Shown here piece after piece: positions 1 through 7,576 of a stretch of DNA of 64,000 bases. The DNA comes from Glycomyces tenuis DSM 44171 (GTDB lineage Bacteria; Actinomycetota; Actinomycetes; Mycobacteriales; Micromonosporaceae), in NCBI RefSeq assembly GCF_000427885.1, contig NZ_ATYW01000001.1, forward strand, positions 178,699 to 242,698, given 5' to 3'. Position numbers and translations under genes: made by a program. Below the pieces are notes generated by a model. That model was not told the DNA's origin and did not search any database. It saw only the letters and a program-made list of their open reading frames with translations. The first letter of the stretch is position 1, and the number at the start of each line of letters is the position of its first letter.

Positions 1-211
1 TGGCGGGCAGGAGCTCGGCGGCGCGGACGGCGTCCTGTTCGGCGGCGTCGCGTTCGGGGTCCCAGCCGTCTCTGGCGAGCACCACGGTGTCACCGGGCGC
101 CACGGCGGCGTCGTCGGCGCTCGGCACGGCCGCGTCGTAGGCGCCCGAGAGGCGCTCGGCCAGGACCGAGTGCAGGTCTCCGGTCCCGATGAGCCAAGTC
201 GTCGCCGTCAT
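1..211 (-). CDS. TOMM cyclodehydratase, N-terminal fragment
   Basis: Only the first 70 codons are in the window; the gene runs off the left edge. The start ATG at 211-209 overlaps the upstream stop (ATGA), so it is translationally coupled to the F protein. The peptide opens with a Rossmann-like stretch (WLIGTGDLHSVLAERL) followed by VVLARDGWDPERDAAEQDA. This matches my recollection of the N-terminal region preceding the YcaO domain in azole-forming cyclodehydratases of thiopeptide-type clusters. If so, the missing part should carry the ATP-dependent YcaO domain that converts Cys/Ser/Thr to azolines with the neighbouring F protein. Inference rests on 70 residues plus context. Confidence 0.6.
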   Translation of the reverse strand, partial: MTATTWLIGTGDLHSVLAERLSGAYDAAVPSADDAAVAPGDTVVLARDGWDPERDAAEQDAVRAAELLPA

Positions 212-1905
212 CGGCTTCCTCCGGACCGGTGGACGCCGAGCCAGCCGACGGCGCCGAGCGCGTCCAGGCCGGGTTCGGCCGCGCAGCGGGCGACCGCGAT
301 CCGCTCTCCGGCCTCCGGGAGGGAGGCGAGGGCCTCGCGGGCGTTCCAGGCCGCGGCGTCCTCCGCGTGCGGGGAGTCCGGCGGGACGGCGGTCACCGGC
401 ACCGTCGGCCGCTCGCCTCCGGCCTGGAGCGCCGCGGCCGCGTGCCGGATCGCGACCCGGCGGGCGGTCTCGCCGTCGGGGTGGGCGAAGACGGCCAGGC
501 GGCGGCCTCCGGCGGCGACCGAGGCCGCGGTGAGGCCCGGGGCCCGCAGCGGGCGCAGGGTCTCGACGTCGAGTGCCGCGGCCCGCTCGAACGCCTCGAC
601 CTCGACCGTCTCGACCCCGGCTGACTCGAAGCGGCGTTCGCGCTCGGCCGCGTCGTCGAGCCAGGAGGCGAGCAGTCGGACCGTCGCGTCGCAGAGCATC
701 CGGTCCTCGTCGACCCCGGCACATGTGACCTCTGTGGACACCGGGAGCGGCCGGTCGCCGTCCAGGGGCCACAGCCCTTCGCTCGGGGCCGCGCCCGCGA
801 GGGCTCGGGCCCCGTCCAGCGCCGCCCGGTAGCGGGCGACGTCGCCGGTCTCACCCCAGCCGAACGAGTCCGGTCCGGCGCTCGCGACCGCCATCGGCAT
901 CTGCGGCAGCTCGCCGGGCCCGGCGTCCGGGAGGAGGCCGGTGACCGGGTCGCACAGTTCGGCGATCCGGCCGGGGTCGGTGGCGGCGGGCCGCTCGGAG
1001 CCGACCGGCAGCGCCGGGGCCTCGCCGCGGGCCCACACCGGATGAGTGGTGGTCTGGAGCCGCTCGGCCATGACCTGGTAGGCCTGGCCGTCGTATTCGG
1101 TGCTGACGCCGGTGAGCAGATAGAACGCCTGCATGGCGGCCAGATTCCCGGCCAGGGCCGCGGCCACGTCCGGCACCGGGGCGGACGCGGTGTCCACGCC
1201 CCTGGCCCGCATCCGCTCCAGCACGGTCGCGAGGCCGGCCTCGTCCTCGCCGCGGCGGGGCGGGGCGATCACGGCCCGGTCGGACAGCTGCGCGACGCCG
1301 ATCACCGCCGCCGCCTCGGCGGAGGGCTCGGGCGTGTCGATGTGGATGCGCACGGGCGCTCCACCGCCGCCGAGGGGGCCGAGTTCGGCGCCGGTCTCGG
1401 CCGCGTGCTCCTTCAGCGCGGCGGAGGGCTCGGACACGGACAGGCGGCCGGCTCCCAGGCTCAGCAGGCATCGGGCGGCGGCCTCGGCGAGGGGCCCCTC
1501 ACCGTGGATCGCGATCGGGTGCGAGCGCAGCCGGTCGAACGCGGCGTGCGGGTCCTCGACCGCCGAGTCCAGGAAGGACAGGGTCCGCCTGTGGTCGGGG
1601 TGGAGGGACGCCTCGTCGGCCGCCGCGCGGCCGGGGAGCTCGGGGCGCAGGAAGCCCTTGTCCAGCAGCTCGTCGAGCAGCCGCCGGGCGGTCTCGCGGG
1701 CCTGCGGCGGGAGCGCGGCGGTCAGCGCCTCGGGGTCGGCGCCGCGGTGCAGGTGGGGGAACAGCGCCGTCCACAGTTTGCCCAGGGCGGGCGATCCGCT
1801 GATCTTGAGCGTCTCCTGCCAGCCGACGCAGTACAGGCCGCCTTCGACGGGGGTGATGTGGACGGCGGCGCGCAGCCGGACCCGCCCTGTCGTCTCGGTG
1901 CTCAC
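208..1905 (-). CDS. RRE/ocin-ThiF-like F protein of RiPP biosynthesis
   Basis: 565 residues, GTG start at 1905 overlapping the previous stop (GTGA). Residues about 8-95 (RAAVHITPVEGGLYCVGW ... LLDELLDKGFL) look like the winged-helix RiPP recognition element plus linker that binds leader peptides. Residues about 120-220 read like a degraded E1/ThiF Rossmann domain. From about residue 315 (ELCDPVTGLL, then RYRAALDGARALAG) the sequence resembles the beginning of a YcaO fold but lacks the expected acidic ATP-binding residues. Proteins of this kind present the precursor peptide to a YcaO cyclodehydratase in thiopeptide and related pathways. It sits between the split dehydratase and the cyclodehydratase start, all overlapping, so one operon is likely. 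Confidence 0.65.
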   Translation of the reverse strand: MSTETTGRVRLRAAVHITPVEGGLYCVGWQETLKISGSPALGKLWTALFPHLHRGADPEALTAALPPQARETARRLLDELLDKGFLRPELPGRAAADEASLHPDHRRTLSFLDSAVEDPHAAFDRLRSHPIAIHGEGPLAEAAARCLLSLGAGRLSVSEPSAALKEHAAETGAELGPLGGGGAPVRIHIDTPEPSAEAAAVIGVAQLSDRAVIAPPRRGEDEAGLATVLERMRARGVDTASAPVPDVAAALAGNLAAMQAFYLLTGVSTEYDGQAYQVMAERLQTTTHPVWARGEAPALPVGSERPAATDPGRIAELCDPVTGLLPDAGPGELPQMPMAVASAGPDSFGWGETGDVARYRAALDGARALAGAAPSEGLWPLDGDRPLPVSTEVTCAGVDEDRMLCDATVRLLASWLDDAAERERRFESAGVETVEVEAFERAAALDVETLRPLRAPGLTAASVAAGGRRLAVFAHPDGETARRVAIRHAAAALQAGGERPTVPVTAVPPDSPHAEDAAAWNAREALASLPEAGERIAVARCAAEPGLDALGAVGWLGVHRSGGSR

Positions 1906-3047
1906 GACGCGGCCTCCGCGTTCTCGTCGGGGGTGAGGATCTGCCGCCAGGTCACGCCGGTGATCGAGGCGACCGATTCGCTGGCCGCGTGGGCCAGGAA
2001 CAGCCGTTCGGCCGGTGAGACGTCGAGGACCAGCAGTTGGGCGTACAGCAGGTTGACCATGAATCGGTAGGCGGCGAACCAGCGGCCGCCGACCGGGTCG
2101 GTGTAGTCCGCCGCGCGCAGGGCCGCGTGGAACTCGCTGTACTCGCGGTCGTCGCCGACGGCGTACTTGCGGCGCAGGTGGTCGTTGAGGAGGGCGGAGC
2201 GCTCGGCGTACCCCTGGTGGAGGTACGGCTCGATGGCGTGGGCCTCGGCCAGCTCCAGCGCGCGGTCCCAGCAGCGCCGCAGCGACCGCGCCCACTGCCG
2301 CCACACCGGGTCGCCGCCTTCGTAGTAGCCGGGTTTCAGCGGGTCGTCGATCAGGGATTGGACCAGTGCCTCGAACACCGGGCGCACCGGCCGGTAGCGC
2401 GCTTCGAAGTCGGCGCGCAGCGTGCCTTCGGGGTCGTGGTCCTGGAGGTGGTCCTCCAGGTGGGACTTGTAGGAGAGGCTGCCGTGGAGCAGGCCGAGGT
2501 CGGGGTAGGTCGCGGCCAGCAGCACCATGAAGGTGAACGCGCCCTGCAGGCGGGCCGAGCGGCTGTGCTCGGCTGCGGCCGCGATGTGCCCGATCGGTTC
2601 GAGCATGGCCTCGTTGAAGGCGTCGCGCAGATCGAGGGCGTCGGGGTTCTCGATGAGTCCGGGCTCCAGCGGCCGGTCGAGCCGCCGCACCGTGTTGTCG
2701 GGCCAGATCGGCTCGTAGGGCGGGGGTATGAGTTCGGCGGCCCCCAGCTGCTTCGAGGTCTCGAGGTAGCCGTCCACGTTGAGCTCGTACGCCGAGCCGT
2801 GCCGCCGGAGCCCGGCCTCGACGGCGGCGCGTTCGGCGTCCAGGGCCGCGAGCTGGTCGCCGTGGTCGGGGCCGGAGGCGATGAGCTGGAGGTGCGGCCC
2901 GAAGCGCCAGTGCCGGGCGATGTGGACGTGGGTGACGCCCTCGGCGCGCCGCAGGCGCTCGGCGGCGGGCAGGAGGACCGCGGCGACGAATCGGCGCTTG
3001 ACCGGCGCGTGGTAGGCCACCGCCAGGGAGGCTCTGGAGAGGTTCAT
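1902..3047 (-). CDS. LanB C-terminal-type protein (elimination or pyridine-synthase domain)
   Basis: 381 residues, ATG at 3047 overlapping the LanB stop (ATGA). It opens with NLSRASLAVAYHAPVKRRFVAA and carries a C-terminal thiopeptide-type biosynthesis (SpaB_C-like) pattern. This family covers two related jobs: the elimination half of a split LanB dehydratase, which removes glutamate from glutamylated Ser/Thr, and the [4+2] cycloaddition enzyme that builds the thiopeptide pyridine. Both are free-standing proteins of about 300-400 residues, and I cannot separate them by eye. Because only one such gene is present in the window and it follows the glutamylation subunit directly, elimination is the simpler reading; a second copy may lie to the left. 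Confidence 0.7.
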   Translation of the reverse strand: MNLSRASLAVAYHAPVKRRFVAAVLLPAAERLRRAEGVTHVHIARHWRFGPHLQLIASGPDHGDQLAALDAERAAVEAGLRRHGSAYELNVDGYLETSKQLGAAELIPPPYEPIWPDNTVRRLDRPLEPGLIENPDALDLRDAFNEAMLEPIGHIAAAAEHSRSARLQGAFTFMVLLAATYPDLGLLHGSLSYKSHLEDHLQDHDPEGTLRADFEARYRPVRPVFEALVQSLIDDPLKPGYYEGGDPVWRQWARSLRRCWDRALELAEAHAIEPYLHQGYAERSALLNDHLRRKYAVGDDREYSEFHAALRAADYTDPVGGRWFAAYRFMVNLLYAQLLVLDVSPAERLFLAHAASESVASITGVTWRQILTPDENAEAAS

Positions 3048-5731
3048 CGCGGGTTCGCCTTCCGGTAGAACTCGGCCACCACTTCGGCGGCGTGCAGCCT
3101 GCCCGCCACGGGGAAGTGCTCGTCGGGGCCCGGTCTGGCCTCTTCGACGACGATGTCGGCGCCGGGCTGGTAGGCCAGGAGCCGGTCGAGGTGGCGCACG
3201 TGCAGCCTGCTGAGCAGGTCGACGTACTGCGGCTTGCGGTTGTCCATATAGGCGCCGAAGTAGCCGTTGACGTCGCCGGGGCTCAGTTCGGGCGCGGGAG
3301 GGTGGACGAACACGTGGTCGGGTATGCCGTGGCGCGAGCGCCAGGCGCCGAGCCGCACGAAGAAGTCCGATTCGGCCTCTCCGGGTTCGGGCCTGGGCAT
3401 CGACTCGCTCGGGATGTGCCAGCGGGCGCGGGCCAGCCAGACCGAGCCGAACCGCAGCCCCGGGTAGCGCCGCACCCGGCCGCGGTCCACTTCGGTCTCC
3501 CGGTCGGCGCTGACCTGCGGTTCGAAGAAGATCGATCCGCTGCCGCCCATGGCGGTCAGCGGCAGCAGCCGCGAGGGTAGGAAGTACGGGATGAGGAACC
3601 CCAGGTACAGCGGGTGGACGCGGCGGTCGCTCACCGGGTCCCAGAGCACGACCCGGTCGCTGGACCGGTCGTGCCGCACCACCAGCCGGTCCAGCGGCAG
3701 CCGGTCGGGCGCGCCGCCGTTGTCCCAGTCGAGGTCGGCCTCGGCCAGCAGCGGGTGGAGGTTCGCGTTGAAGCCCTGGACGGGGCGGAGCTCGGCGGTG
3801 AGGCCCTCGGTGTGGTGCTCGCGGATCGTCCGGCGCACGCCGTCGACGACCCCTTCGTCGGCGTGCGTCAGGAACCGGCTGATGTAGTTGCCCCAGCCGT
3901 TGTAGATCTTGTTGAGGACCGCTCCGGTGGGCGGGTTGCCGCCCAGCGGCTGCATGAACACCCCGTAGGAGGCCGGGTGCTCGGCCACCCAGGACGGCGT
4001 GCGGCGCGCCACGAGCTCGGCCAGGGCCGGGTCGAGCTCCACGGGCGCGGCGGGGTCGGCGCCCGGCGGCGGGTTCAGCAGCCGCTCGGTCAGGCCGGAG
4101 ACGATCTCCGCGCGCAGCGGGACCAGGCGCGACAGGACGGGGTCGGCGGCGATCAGCTCGTGGTCGAAGCCCTCGGTGATCTGGAGCGCGTCGTCGTAGG
4201 CGGGCAGGAACATCGCTCCGAGCGCGTCCAGGTCCTCGCAGACGCCGCCGGGGCCGTACCGGTCGGTGAAGCGGTGGATCAGGACCCTGGAGAAGACGTG
4301 CTGCTCGTCGAATATCTGGAGGATGTCCAGCAGGCGGCGGCAGTCGTCCAGGACCGGCTTCCAGTCCGAGGCGGTGCCGCACGCCGGTTCGAGGACGCCG
4401 TCCTCGAACCAGATCGGCCCCGCGGCCAGCACGGCCCGGGCGTCGTCGCCGAGCGCTTCGAGCGCGGCGGTGCAGGCGGACTTGCCCGCCCGCAGCAGTG
4501 CGACGCGCTCGCCGGGGCCGGCGGCCGCGAATCGGTCCTGCGTCTCGCGCACCCGCTGGAGTTCGGCCCGGACGGCGGCGACGGTCGGGTCCGCTTCGAA
4601 GTCGGCCAGCCATGCGACGAGCGCCGCCAGCGCGTCGGGGGTGTGGTCGTCGACGATCGGTTCGGGGACCAGGACGCCGAAATCGCACAGTTTCGCGACG
4701 AAGGCCGCGGCCGCGGCCGCGTTCGCTCCGGGGACGCGCTCGGCGATGACGTCGGCCAGCTCGGCGAAGGTGGCGCTTCCCCGTTCTCTGGACCGGAGCC
4801 ACCGCACGAGGGCGATCGAGGCCGGGTTGGCGGGGACGGTGACCTTCGCTTCGCCGTGGCGGGCGGCGATCTCGGCGGCCTCGGGGCCGAGCCGCTCCCG
4901 GTCGCCGACTGCGATGAACCTGCCGTCCTCCAGGCGCAGCCCGGCCGAGGTGTGGAAGCGCACGGCGCCTCTGACCGCGGGCAGGCGGCTCAGTTTCGAC
5001 TCCAGTCGCCGCAGGACGCCCCGGTTGAACTCCATCTCGGAGGCGACGCGCCCGATGCCGGCGTCGTCTCCGGGCCGCTCGGGCAGGAAGCCGGCGACGG
5101 TGTAGCGGCTGAAGGGGCTGGTCTTGGTGCAGGCCCGCATCGCGTACCGCAGGAGCGACTCCTCGGATTTGCGCGTGTTCTTCTTGACCTGCTCCCAGGG
5201 CGCGGCGCGGTACTTGTCGGCGGCGTCGGGGAGCAGTTCGCTGGACATCGCCAGTGAGCCGCGCAGTCCTTCGTCGGCGAGGATCGCGCGGAGCGCGGCC
5301 CGCTCCTCGGACAGCCGCTCCTGATGGGCCTCGGTGAGTTCGGCGCGCAGCCGCTCCAGCCGCTCCTGGTTGTCCAGCCAGGTCTCGATCGCGGGCTCGG
5401 TGACGACGGCGCGGATGTCGGTCCGGCTCAGGCGCCGGGGCAGCCGCTGGTTGTGGATGGCGCGCCGCAGCGGGAGCACGATCCTCTGGCGGACGTCCCG
5501 GTCGCAGGTGCCGGCGACGGCGTACAGCAGGTCGGTGAGCTTCTCGGCGGCCTGCTCCTGGGCGGCGGCCAGTTCGCACAGCTCGGCGAGCCGGGCGCGG
5601 TCGGCGGCGGCGCCGGTGCTCTGGAGGGCGTCGGCGGCGGTGGGGTTGACGCGCAGCAGCAGATGCGGCGCGGCGGTGAGCGGCGGGATCGACGGCGCGG
5701 GCCGGGAGTCACCGCTCGGAACGGTTTCCAT
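3044..5731 (-). CDS. Lantibiotic dehydratase, N-terminal (glutamylation) type
   Basis: 895 residues from the ATG at 5731. That start is preferred over an ATG 51 bases upstream because AGGAG lies six bases before it. The sequence has the Lant_dehydr_N hallmarks: PHLLLRVNP near the N terminus, TKTSPFSRYTVAGF at about 175-190, SEMEFNRGVLRRLESKLSRLP, and a conserved C-terminal VLWDPVSDRRVHPLYLGFLIP region. This enzyme class uses glutamyl-tRNA to glutamylate Ser/Thr in a RiPP precursor before elimination to dehydroamino acids. It is first in an operon of at least four overlapping genes. The upstream 220 bp contain no convincing precursor-peptide frame. Confidence 0.85.
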   Translation of the reverse strand: METVPSGDSRPAPSIPPLTAAPHLLLRVNPTAADALQSTGAAADRARLAELCELAAAQEQAAEKLTDLLYAVAGTCDRDVRQRIVLPLRRAIHNQRLPRRLSRTDIRAVVTEPAIETWLDNQERLERLRAELTEAHQERLSEERAALRAILADEGLRGSLAMSSELLPDAADKYRAAPWEQVKKNTRKSEESLLRYAMRACTKTSPFSRYTVAGFLPERPGDDAGIGRVASEMEFNRGVLRRLESKLSRLPAVRGAVRFHTSAGLRLEDGRFIAVGDRERLGPEAAEIAARHGEAKVTVPANPASIALVRWLRSRERGSATFAELADVIAERVPGANAAAAAAFVAKLCDFGVLVPEPIVDDHTPDALAALVAWLADFEADPTVAAVRAELQRVRETQDRFAAAGPGERVALLRAGKSACTAALEALGDDARAVLAAGPIWFEDGVLEPACGTASDWKPVLDDCRRLLDILQIFDEQHVFSRVLIHRFTDRYGPGGVCEDLDALGAMFLPAYDDALQITEGFDHELIAADPVLSRLVPLRAEIVSGLTERLLNPPPGADPAAPVELDPALAELVARRTPSWVAEHPASYGVFMQPLGGNPPTGAVLNKIYNGWGNYISRFLTHADEGVVDGVRRTIREHHTEGLTAELRPVQGFNANLHPLLAEADLDWDNGGAPDRLPLDRLVVRHDRSSDRVVLWDPVSDRRVHPLYLGFLIPYFLPSRLLPLTAMGGSGSIFFEPQVSADRETEVDRGRVRRYPGLRFGSVWLARARWHIPSESMPRPEPGEAESDFFVRLGAWRSRHGIPDHVFVHPPAPELSPGDVNGYFGAYMDNRKPQYVDLLSRLHVRHLDRLLAYQPGADIVVEEARPGPDEHFPVAGRLHAAEVVAEFYRKANPR

Positions 5732-5913
5732 GCCAGGCTCCTGTCGCTGTCGCAGTTCCCGAAGGGCCCTGGCGTTGATCACCGGGGCCGCTCGCTCGCT
5801 ACGAAGTATGGCGACAGCGGCACGGAGCGCGACAGTGCAGAAATCCGTTAGGCCCTTGCGGGATATCCGTAACCCTCAGTAGTGGTTCCCCGCGTTCCAG
5901 GTGGCCGCGGCCG

Positions 5914-5947
5914 GGCCCGCCCGCCTCGCGTCGGAGGCGGGCGGGCC
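5914..5947 (-). terminator. GC-rich hairpin after the 226-residue gene
   Basis: A perfect 14-bp inverted repeat (5914-5927 with 5934-5947, six-base loop) lies six bases beyond the stop codon of the minus-strand gene 5953-6633. No T tract follows on the minus strand, so it may slow or end transcription, or stabilise the 3' end, rather than act as a classical intrinsic terminator. Confidence 0.55.
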
Positions 5948-5952
5948 GGGGA

Positions 5953-6633
5953 TCAGCGGCCGACGAGCCAGTGGCGCTGGAGCGCCTGGGAGCGGTCGAT
6001 GACCGTGTCGAAGTCCTCGCGGATCTCCGGGACCGAGTCGGTCAGGTACCGCAGGACGAACGCGAGCGCCTCTCGCCGCTGCCTGGGGCCGATCTCCTCG
6101 ATCATGTGCGGCTCTCCGCAGAGGCCGCGGACGACGGCCTCGACTTCGAGGAAGTTGTGCGGCGGACGCAGCGCGGGCCCGGCGGCCCGCAGCTCGGCCA
6201 TGAACCGCCCGAGCTCGGCATGGTCAAGAACGGCACCACCTGAGGCGGCAGGCTCGAGATCCGCATCGCCGCGGTCCGCACGGCCGGAATCCGCATGGTC
6301 GGAACCGGCCCGCTCGGATCCCGTGTGGTCGGAAGGACCGTGCTCAGGGCCCGCGCGGTCAAGGCCCACATGGTCGGAATCGGCGAGACCACGGCCCCCG
6401 CGTTCGGGCGTGGCGCGCTCCGGCGTCGACGCCTCGAAGCCACGGTCCCCGTGTTCGGGAGTGGCGGCCGTGTCGAAGCGGTGGGCGAGGCAGACGAGGG
6501 CGGTGGCGTGCAGGTAGTCGGCCGCGGTGTCGTGGTCGAGCCCGCGGAAGCGCATGCGCAAGCGGTGCTCGCCTTCCGCGTCGCCGAAGGCGACGGCGCG
6601 GATCACGGCCCGGTGCAGTTCCTCCGGTGTCAT
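5953..6633 (-). CDS. Unknown helical protein, paralogue 1 of 3, with inserted low-complexity segment
   Basis: 226 residues; ATG at 6633 overlaps the upstream stop (ATGA). Not recognised as a named family. Residues about 1-52 (ELHRAVIRAVAFGDAE ... YLHATALVCLAHRFD) and 135-226 (ELGRFMAELRAAGP ... VEAVVRGLCGEPHMIEE) align by eye with the genes at 6630-7187 and 9177-9620. Between them sits an 80-residue His/Asp/Gly/Ser/Glu-rich insertion with repeats such as EHGDRGF and GSDHADSG, absent from the other two. No signal peptide or membrane segment. Last gene of a four-gene coupled operon. Small paralogue series of this kind are often immunity or adaptor proteins, but that is only a guess. Confidence 0.7.
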   Translation of the reverse strand: MTPEELHRAVIRAVAFGDAEGEHRLRMRFRGLDHDTAADYLHATALVCLAHRFDTAATPEHGDRGFEASTPERATPERGGRGLADSDHVGLDRAGPEHGPSDHTGSERAGSDHADSGRADRGDADLEPAASGGAVLDHAELGRFMAELRAAGPALRPPHNFLEVEAVVRGLCGEPHMIEEIGPRQRREALAFVLRYLTDSVPEIREDFDTVIDRSQALQRHWLVGR

Positions 6634-7187
6634 CGTTCGGTCCCTTCCTCGCAGCGGAAGCCGAACAGGCCACCGGCGGCGAACACGCCGCTGACCATCT
6701 CGCGGCCGACCGCCTCGGCCTGGTCGTACAGCTCCGCGAGTTCGGCGTCGCTGCGGTCGACGCCGACGATCATCTGGGCGGAGGTCCACATGCACGTCCA
6801 GTGGTCGGCCTGCGGGATCTCGGTGTAGAGCCGCGCCTCGCCGTAGAAGACGCGGACGAGCGCCTCGGTCTTGAGCGGCGAGACGCCCGGGCGCTCCGAG
6901 CGCAGGCGATCGATGAAGCGGCGGAGTTCGGCCCGGTCGAGCTCCTCGCCGAAGTGGTCGAAGAGGCAGGAGACGAAGAGCGTCTGGATGAAGAGCTGGT
7001 GGGCCGCGTAGTGGTCCGGGTAGATGAGGCGCTCGATCCGGTGGGATTCGGTGCGGTGGCCCCGGAACATCGCGGTCGCGTGCCGCCGGAAGAGCAGGCG
7101 GCGCTCGGTGTGGTCCATGACGTGGCCCTCCGAGCCGTTCGCGGTGCGGTCCGTGGTGCGGCTCGTGTGGTTCGCGGTGCGGCTCAT
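6630..7187 (-). CDS. Unknown helical protein, paralogue 2 of 3
   Basis: 185 residues, ATG at 7187, two bases from the previous stop. The first 28 residues are Thr/Arg/Asn/His-rich (MSRTANHTSRTTDRTANGSE) and unlike its paralogues. The remainder shares their pattern: a start of the type LLFRRHATAMFRGHR, then YAAHQLFIQTLFVSCLFDHF, ELRRFIDRLRSERPGV, and KTEALVRVFYGEARLYTEI. A second in-frame ATG (MDHTERRLL) 23 residues in could be the true start, which would remove the odd leader. Soluble, mostly helical by appearance. Function unknown; operon with 5953-6633 downstream and 7190-7576 upstream. Confidence 0.7.
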   Translation of the reverse strand: MSRTANHTSRTTDRTANGSEGHVMDHTERRLLFRRHATAMFRGHRTESHRIERLIYPDHYAAHQLFIQTLFVSCLFDHFGEELDRAELRRFIDRLRSERPGVSPLKTEALVRVFYGEARLYTEIPQADHWTCMWTSAQMIVGVDRSDAELAELYDQAEAVGREMVSGVFAAGGLFGFRCEEGTER

Positions 7188-7189
7188 GG

Positions 7190-7576
7190 TCAGCCCTCGC
7201 AGTCTTGGACGCAGGAGAACCAGACGCGCGAGGCGGCGCGTTTGAGTTCGCGGGAGTTGGCGGCGTCGAAGACCCAGTCGCGGTGGGCGCCGTCGCACAC
7301 CCACAGGTCGGGCTCGCCTACCACGAGGCCGGTCACGTACCCGAGAAGCCGTCCGTCGACCTCGACGGCCGGACCGGCTCCACTGAGCGCCATCCACAGG
7401 CGCGGGGCCGAGGCGACGGTGCCGAAGTGCACCAGGCGATCCCCGACGGGTTCGGTGCCGAGCACGGTGAGCCGGGCCGGGTCGGGCGGGTCGGCGAGGC
7501 TGACGGGGATCGGCATCGACTTGAGCGCGCGCAGGTAGCGGGCGCGGATGCGGTGCGGCGCGAAGTTGGAGCTCAC
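7190..7576 (-). CDS. Unknown 128-residue protein
   Basis: GTG start at 7576 overlaps the stop of the preceding gene (GTGA). I do not recognise the family. The sequence alternates predicted strands and turns (LTVLGTEPVGDRLVHFGTVASAPRLWMALSGAG, then VDGRLLGYVTGLVVGEPDLWVCDG) and ends with HRDWVFDAANSRELKRAASRVWFSCVQDCEG. Four Trp and two late Cys are present; no signal peptide or membrane helix. Position between a membrane protein and two paralogous helical proteins, with overlapping or near-overlapping stops and starts, implies joint function and stoichiometric translation. Confidence 0.65.
   Translation of the reverse strand: MSSNFAPHRIRARYLRALKSMPIPVSLADPPDPARLTVLGTEPVGDRLVHFGTVASAPRLWMALSGAGPAVEVDGRLLGYVTGLVVGEPDLWVCDGAHRDWVFDAANSRELKRAASRVWFSCVQDCEG

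Noticed and set aside
1042-5257. Long plus-strand open frames opposite the RiPP genes
   Set aside because: They are Gly/Arg/Val/Gln-rich antisense frames expected in GC-rich DNA; the minus-strand proteins carry the family motifs.
5732-5912. Possible RiPP precursor gene upstream of the LanB gene
   Set aside because: No short frame with a ribosome site and a Cys/Ser/Thr-rich end was found on either strand.
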